Positions 60,960 to 64,000 of a stretch of 64,000 bases of DNA are shown here, in pieces (position 1 is the stretch's first letter; each line of letters starts with the position of its first letter). The notes below the pieces were generated by a model. That model worked only from the letters and a program-made list of their open reading frames with translations, searched no databases and was not told the origin of the DNA. The stretch is from assembly GCA_964400125.1 (NCBI GenBank), contig CAYNSR010000014.1, positions 1 to 64,000 of the forward strand, given 5' to 3'. The position numbers were made by a program, and so were the translations under genes. The stretch comes from Micavibrio sp964400125. GTDB lineage: Bacteria > Pseudomonadota > Alphaproteobacteria > Micavibrionales > Micavibrionaceae.

Positions 60960-61675
60960 GCCGCCAAAGCCTGATCCTGTATCTTTTTCAAATCGATGCA
61001 GCCCGCCTTCGCCAGCCCCAGCAATTGCAGAAACTGCGCTTCGCTGAACGGGTCTTTTTCCGCAGTCCCTTGAATTTCAACAATCCCGCCGCGCCCCAGA
61101 ATCACAAAATTTGCATCGGTATCGGCGGCGGAATCTTCGAGATAATCCAGATCGAGAACAGGCGTACCCTGAAAAATTCCGCACGAAATCGCCGCAACGC
61201 TATCAATCACGGGATTGGTCGCGCATGCGCCGATGTCCACCAGATGCCGCGTCGCCAGCGCCAGCGCGACATAACCCCCGGTGATGGAGGCCGTGCGCGT
61301 GCCACCATCGGCCTGCAATACATCGCAATCGATACGGATCTGGCGTTCCCCGAGAGCCTTCATATCCATGGCTGCGCGCAAGGCCCGGCCAATCAGGCGC
61401 TGGATTTCCTGGGTCCGGCCCGACTGTTTTCCCTTGGCGGCTTCGCGGTCCATGCGGGTCGATGTCGAACGCGGCAGCATGCCGTATTCCGCCGTGATCC
61501 ACCCCACGCCGGTATTTTTCATCCAGCCCGGCACTTTTTCCTCGACCGTGGCGGTACACAGCACATGCGTATCCCCACATTTCACCATACAGGACCCTTC
61601 GGCATGTTTTGATACATTCAGAACCAGTTCGACGGGGCGAAGCGATTCAGGCGTGCGTCCGGAAGGTCTCATCAT
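60956..61675 (-). CDS. rph: Ribonuclease PH
   Basis: 239 residues. Phosphate-dependent 3' exonuclease that trims tRNA ends. MMRPSGRTPESLRPVELVLN at the start, the catalytic region RSTSTRMDREAAKGKQSGRT, EIQRLIGRALRAAMD, and CDVLQADGGTRTASITGGYV are all conserved. First gene of rph-rdgB-hemW. In many alphaproteobacteria it is directly divergent from hrcA; here an extra gene lies between. Confidence 0.95.
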   Translation of the reverse strand: MMRPSGRTPESLRPVELVLNVSKHAEGSCMVKCGDTHVLCTATVEEKVPGWMKNTGVGWITAEYGMLPRSTSTRMDREAAKGKQSGRTQEIQRLIGRALRAAMDMKALGERQIRIDCDVLQADGGTRTASITGGYVALALATRHLVDIGACATNPVIDSVAAISCGIFQGTPVLDLDYLEDSAADTDANFVILGRGGIVEIQGTAEKDPFSEAQFLQLLGLAKAGCIDLKKIQDQALAA

Positions 61676-61779
61676 CTTTCCTTGAAATAGCTGAAGCAGT
61701 GGTAGTGAATACGGTGTCGCACTCTACAGGGATCAAGCCAAACATTAAAGTTTCCATTTCCCAAAAAGACATTTGAATT

Positions 61780-61808
61780 TTGTGGACATCATACATCAAA
61801 TATATAAT
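61780..61808 (+). promoter_or_regulatory. Promoter of the AT-rich gene
   Basis: TTGTGG (61780-61785), a 17-base spacer and the perfect -10 box TATAAT (61803-61808) are 48 bases before the ATG at 61857. The interval back to rph (61676-61779) is AT-rich and holds no gene. Confidence 0.6.
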
Positions 61809-61856
61809 ATTCTGGAAATAATTACAGCAATCGCAGCAAAGGAAGGGTCGTTTATT

Positions 61857-62312
61857 ATGTCAAAAGTTAATAGGGCACTTGAAAATGAATTCAACTTTAA
61901 TATTGAGGACAATCAAGACAATTTTAGGAATGGCTTGCTTTTGCGGGTTTTCAATCAAGAATCTATCTTCGAACCAAGGATGATCGCCACCCGAAATTAC
62001 GAAGCATCAGTATGGCCTGAAGTACGTAAAGAAATTGCACAAGAAGAAGCACAACTCTCTGCGGCAATTCACGACAAGATTTTAGAAAATAACCCCGCAT
62101 ACAAATCCCTGTATGAACGATATGCGCACGCCATGAGGAGAGTGGTTCCCTTGCAAGAGGCCCATGAGCAAGCCCCAAACTCCTCCGCTCTTACAAATAC
62201 TGCCTATTTTCTCAAAGTATTTACTCCAGCCCTGACGGCAAGCATTGCTGAAGTAAAGATGTACGATATCTTCAGGGATTACTGCAAATCGAATCTTCCC
62301 TCGGTGCGCTAA
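61857..62312 (+). CDS. Hypothetical protein inserted between rph and hrcA
   Basis: 151 residues from the ATG at 61857, preceded by AAGGAAGGG; the frame continues upstream over the promoter. Soluble, mainly helical, rich in Asn, Glu and Ala (MSKVNRALENEFNFNIEDNQ, later EEAQLSAAIHDKILENNPAY). Base composition is far more A+T rich than the flanking core genes. Not recognised. Recent acquisition is likely. Confidence 0.65.
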   Translation: MSKVNRALENEFNFNIEDNQDNFRNGLLLRVFNQESIFEPRMIATRNYEASVWPEVRKEIAQEEAQLSAAIHDKILENNPAYKSLYERYAHAMRRVVPLQEAHEQAPNSSALTNTAYFLKVFTPALTASIAEVKMYDIFRDYCKSNLPSVR

Positions 62313-62356
62313 CCAGCGGGGATGACAATCTTTCGGGGAAACCTTATATTCCCTGA

Positions 62357-63415
62357 ATGATCGCCGACCTCAATGACCGTTCGCGGCAGATTTTCCGCCT
62401 GATTGTCGATTCCTACCTTGCCGGGGGGGACCCGGTCGGCTCGCGCACGATCGCCAACCGGCTGGACCTCGGCCTGTCTGCCGCCACCATCCGCAATGTC
62501 ATGGCCGATCTTGAAGATTCGGGGCTGCTCTATGCGCCCCACACCTCGGCTGGCCGCCTACCGACCGCGCAGGGGCTTCGCCTTTATATCGACGGGCTGA
62601 TGGAGGTCGGCAACCTGACGGCGGATGAGCGCGTTCATATCGAAACCGAATGCCAGACCGCCGGGCAATCGATGACGAAAGTCCTCGAACGCGCCGGGTC
62701 CTTGCTTGCGGGCCTGTCTTCCGGAGCGGGGATCGTAATCGCGCCCAAAACCGACAAGCCCGTCCGGCAGGTGCAATTCGTTCAACTCGACGAAGGCCGC
62801 GTGCTGGTCGTGCTGGTAATGCAGGACGGCATGGTCGAAAACCGCGTCATGAATATCAGCGGTGAAATCCCGCCCACGGCCATGATCGCCGCCAGCAACT
62901 ACCTGAATGAACGCCTGAGCGGGCGCACGATTGCACAGGCGCGCAACGAGATTACCGAAGACATTCGCCTGAAACGCGCCCAGCTCGATTCCATCACCGC
63001 GCATCTGGTCGAAACCGGGCTGGCCCTCCCCGCAAGTGATACGCCGGAGGGGCACATTATCATCCGTGGCCAGTCGCGCCTGCTCGAAGATGTGCGCGCG
63101 ATTGAGGATCTGGAGCGCGCCCGCCAGCTTTTTGCGGCACTGGAAGAACACGAAACCATCGCCCGCCTGCTGGAAGCCACGCAAGATGCCGACGGCATCC
63201 AGATTTTCATCGGCACAGAAAGCCAGACCTTCCAGCACGCCGGATGGTCGATGGTCATGTCGCCGTATCGCAGCAACGAAGGACAGTTGATCGGCGCCAT
63301 CGGCGTCATCGGCCCCACCCGCATCAATTACGGGCGGATCATCCCGATTGTCGACTATACCTCGAAAATCATGGGGAAATTGCTGGGGAATCAGACATTG
63401 CCTGATCGCCCCTGA
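62357..63415 (+). CDS. hrcA: Heat-inducible transcription repressor HrcA
   Basis: 352 residues. Represses groES-groEL by binding CIRCE elements. N-terminal winged helix (DRSRQIFRLIVDSYLAGGDP, VGSRTIANRLDLGLSAATIR, NVMADLEDSGLL) and the conserved C-terminal GAIGVIGPTRINYGRIIPIV. No CIRCE palindrome is visible in front of hrcA or grpE here. It precedes grpE by 86 bases, the usual alphaproteobacterial order. Confidence 0.95.
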   Translation: MIADLNDRSRQIFRLIVDSYLAGGDPVGSRTIANRLDLGLSAATIRNVMADLEDSGLLYAPHTSAGRLPTAQGLRLYIDGLMEVGNLTADERVHIETECQTAGQSMTKVLERAGSLLAGLSSGAGIVIAPKTDKPVRQVQFVQLDEGRVLVVLVMQDGMVENRVMNISGEIPPTAMIAASNYLNERLSGRTIAQARNEITEDIRLKRAQLDSITAHLVETGLALPASDTPEGHIIIRGQSRLLEDVRAIEDLERARQLFAALEEHETIARLLEATQDADGIQIFIGTESQTFQHAGWSMVMSPYRSNEGQLIGAIGVIGPTRINYGRIIPIVDYTSKIMGKLLGNQTLPDRP

Positions 63416-63501
63416 ACGTGTATCCCTCTGGACAGACGCCCCTATAAGGGCTAGGTTTTTTCGTTCCACAGTGATGACCCCATACAGACCCGTTTGACAG
63501 C

Positions 63502-64000
63502 ATGACCACCGAACCCGAACCGAAAACACCCGTCGAACCCGACCCCGCCGAGGCAGTGACGCCACCGGAGGACGCGCCGGACATCAATCCCGCCGCCCCC
63601 GAAACGGTAGGAATGGACCGGGTTGCCTCGCTGGAAGCCGAACTGGCCCGGATGAAGGACCATATGCTGCGGGCGCTGGCCGAAACCGAGAATGTGCGTC
63701 GGCGCGCTGCGAAGGAGCGGGAGGACGCGACGAAATTCGCCATTTCCGGCTTCGCCCGCGACATGCTGGAAATTGCCGATAATTTCCGCCGGGCGATCGA
63801 TGCCATACCGCAGAAAGCGCGCGAAAACGACCCGCTGGTCAAAACGATGATCGAGGGAATCGAGGCCACCGAACGTGTCTTGCTGAAATCCTTTGAAAAA
63901 AACGGCCTCCGGAAACTGGAACCGCTGGGCGAGCCGTTCGACCCCAATTTTCATGAAGTGATGTTCGAATCCCCCATGCCGGGCAAACCTGCCGGGACGA
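63502..64000 (+). CDS. grpE: GrpE nucleotide exchange factor, 3' end cut by window
   Basis: Co-chaperone that releases ADP from DnaK. 166 residues are visible from the ATG at 63502. A long acidic Pro-rich N-terminus (MTTEPEPKTPVEPDPAEAVT), a coiled coil with MKDHMLRALAETENVRRRAA, then FARDMLEIADNFRRAID and FDPNFHEVMFESP from the beta domain. It is probably co-transcribed with hrcA. Confidence 0.95.
   Translation, partial: MTTEPEPKTPVEPDPAEAVTPPEDAPDINPAAPETVGMDRVASLEAELARMKDHMLRALAETENVRRRAAKEREDATKFAISGFARDMLEIADNFRRAIDAIPQKARENDPLVKTMIEGIEATERVLLKSFEKNGLRKLEPLGEPFDPNFHEVMFESPMPGKPAGT

Noticed and set aside
62313..62356. CIRCE element before hrcA
   Set aside because: No TTAGCACTC-type inverted repeat could be found here or before grpE.

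Overview
The window looks like part of an alphaproteobacterial chromosome. Signs of this are a GMP reductase next to a DUF1192 protein and a quinone oxidoreductase, a TrcR/DUF1013 regulator, a UbiH-type monooxygenase with a Rhizobiales-like AEAAH motif, the hemW-rdgB-rph / hrcA-grpE arrangement, and a GAAC-N7-GAAC LexA box in front of uvrA. The giant pseudopilin-like surface protein with phage-fibre modules reminds me of Micavibrio-type alphaproteobacteria, but that placement is a guess. No rRNA, CRISPR array or replication origin was seen.

Layout. 1-3000: the 5' part of ung, then an AT-rich two-gene cassette of unknown function with a strong promoter, then an IS5-family element whose transposase is split by a -1 frameshift. 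3200-8700: a copper/silver efflux operon (small secreted protein, CusB-like adaptor, CusA-like pump, DUF2231 membrane protein) with no outer-membrane channel gene. 8880-19100: core genes, namely tRNA-Lys, coaD-gyrA, a DUF2059 protein, a methyltransferase, ssb, a CbbX-like AAA+ protein and uvrA with a LexA operator. 19200-34500: an accessory surface-protein region with tRNA-Leu, dispersed REP-like repeats, two 144-bp inverted-repeat elements, a LamG protein and a 3673-residue mosaic fibre with long, perfectly repeated DNA blocks. 34600-37800: exoD, a dsbB-like gene, small membrane proteins, an HNH nuclease and an esterase. 37800-40000: a scar. A CysQ-like phosphatase lies beside broken nucleotide-sugar genes (a QdtA/FdtA ketoisomerase in two pieces and the tail of a DegT-type aminotransferase). 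40000-51100: gluQ, an XRE regulator with its own operator, nitrilase-grxC, a ubiH-like gene, comF, two methyltransferases, guaC and a quinone oxidoreductase. 51200-57500: trcR, DUF465, an unusual pentapeptide-repeat/coiled-coil protein, a CsoR-controlled metal permease operon and a free-standing domain related to the C-terminus of Suv3-like helicases. 57600-64000: a secreted protein, hemW-rdgB-rph, an AT-rich inserted gene, hrcA and the start of grpE.

Two separate metal-defence units are present: CusBA at 3.2-8.6 kb and CsoR plus a DUF318 permease at 53.7-55.4 kb. The most notable parts are the repeat-built fibre locus, the frameshifted IS, the CsoR operator in front of an interrupted reading frame, and the decayed sugar locus. 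All functions come from reading motifs by eye. Nothing was searched against a database.
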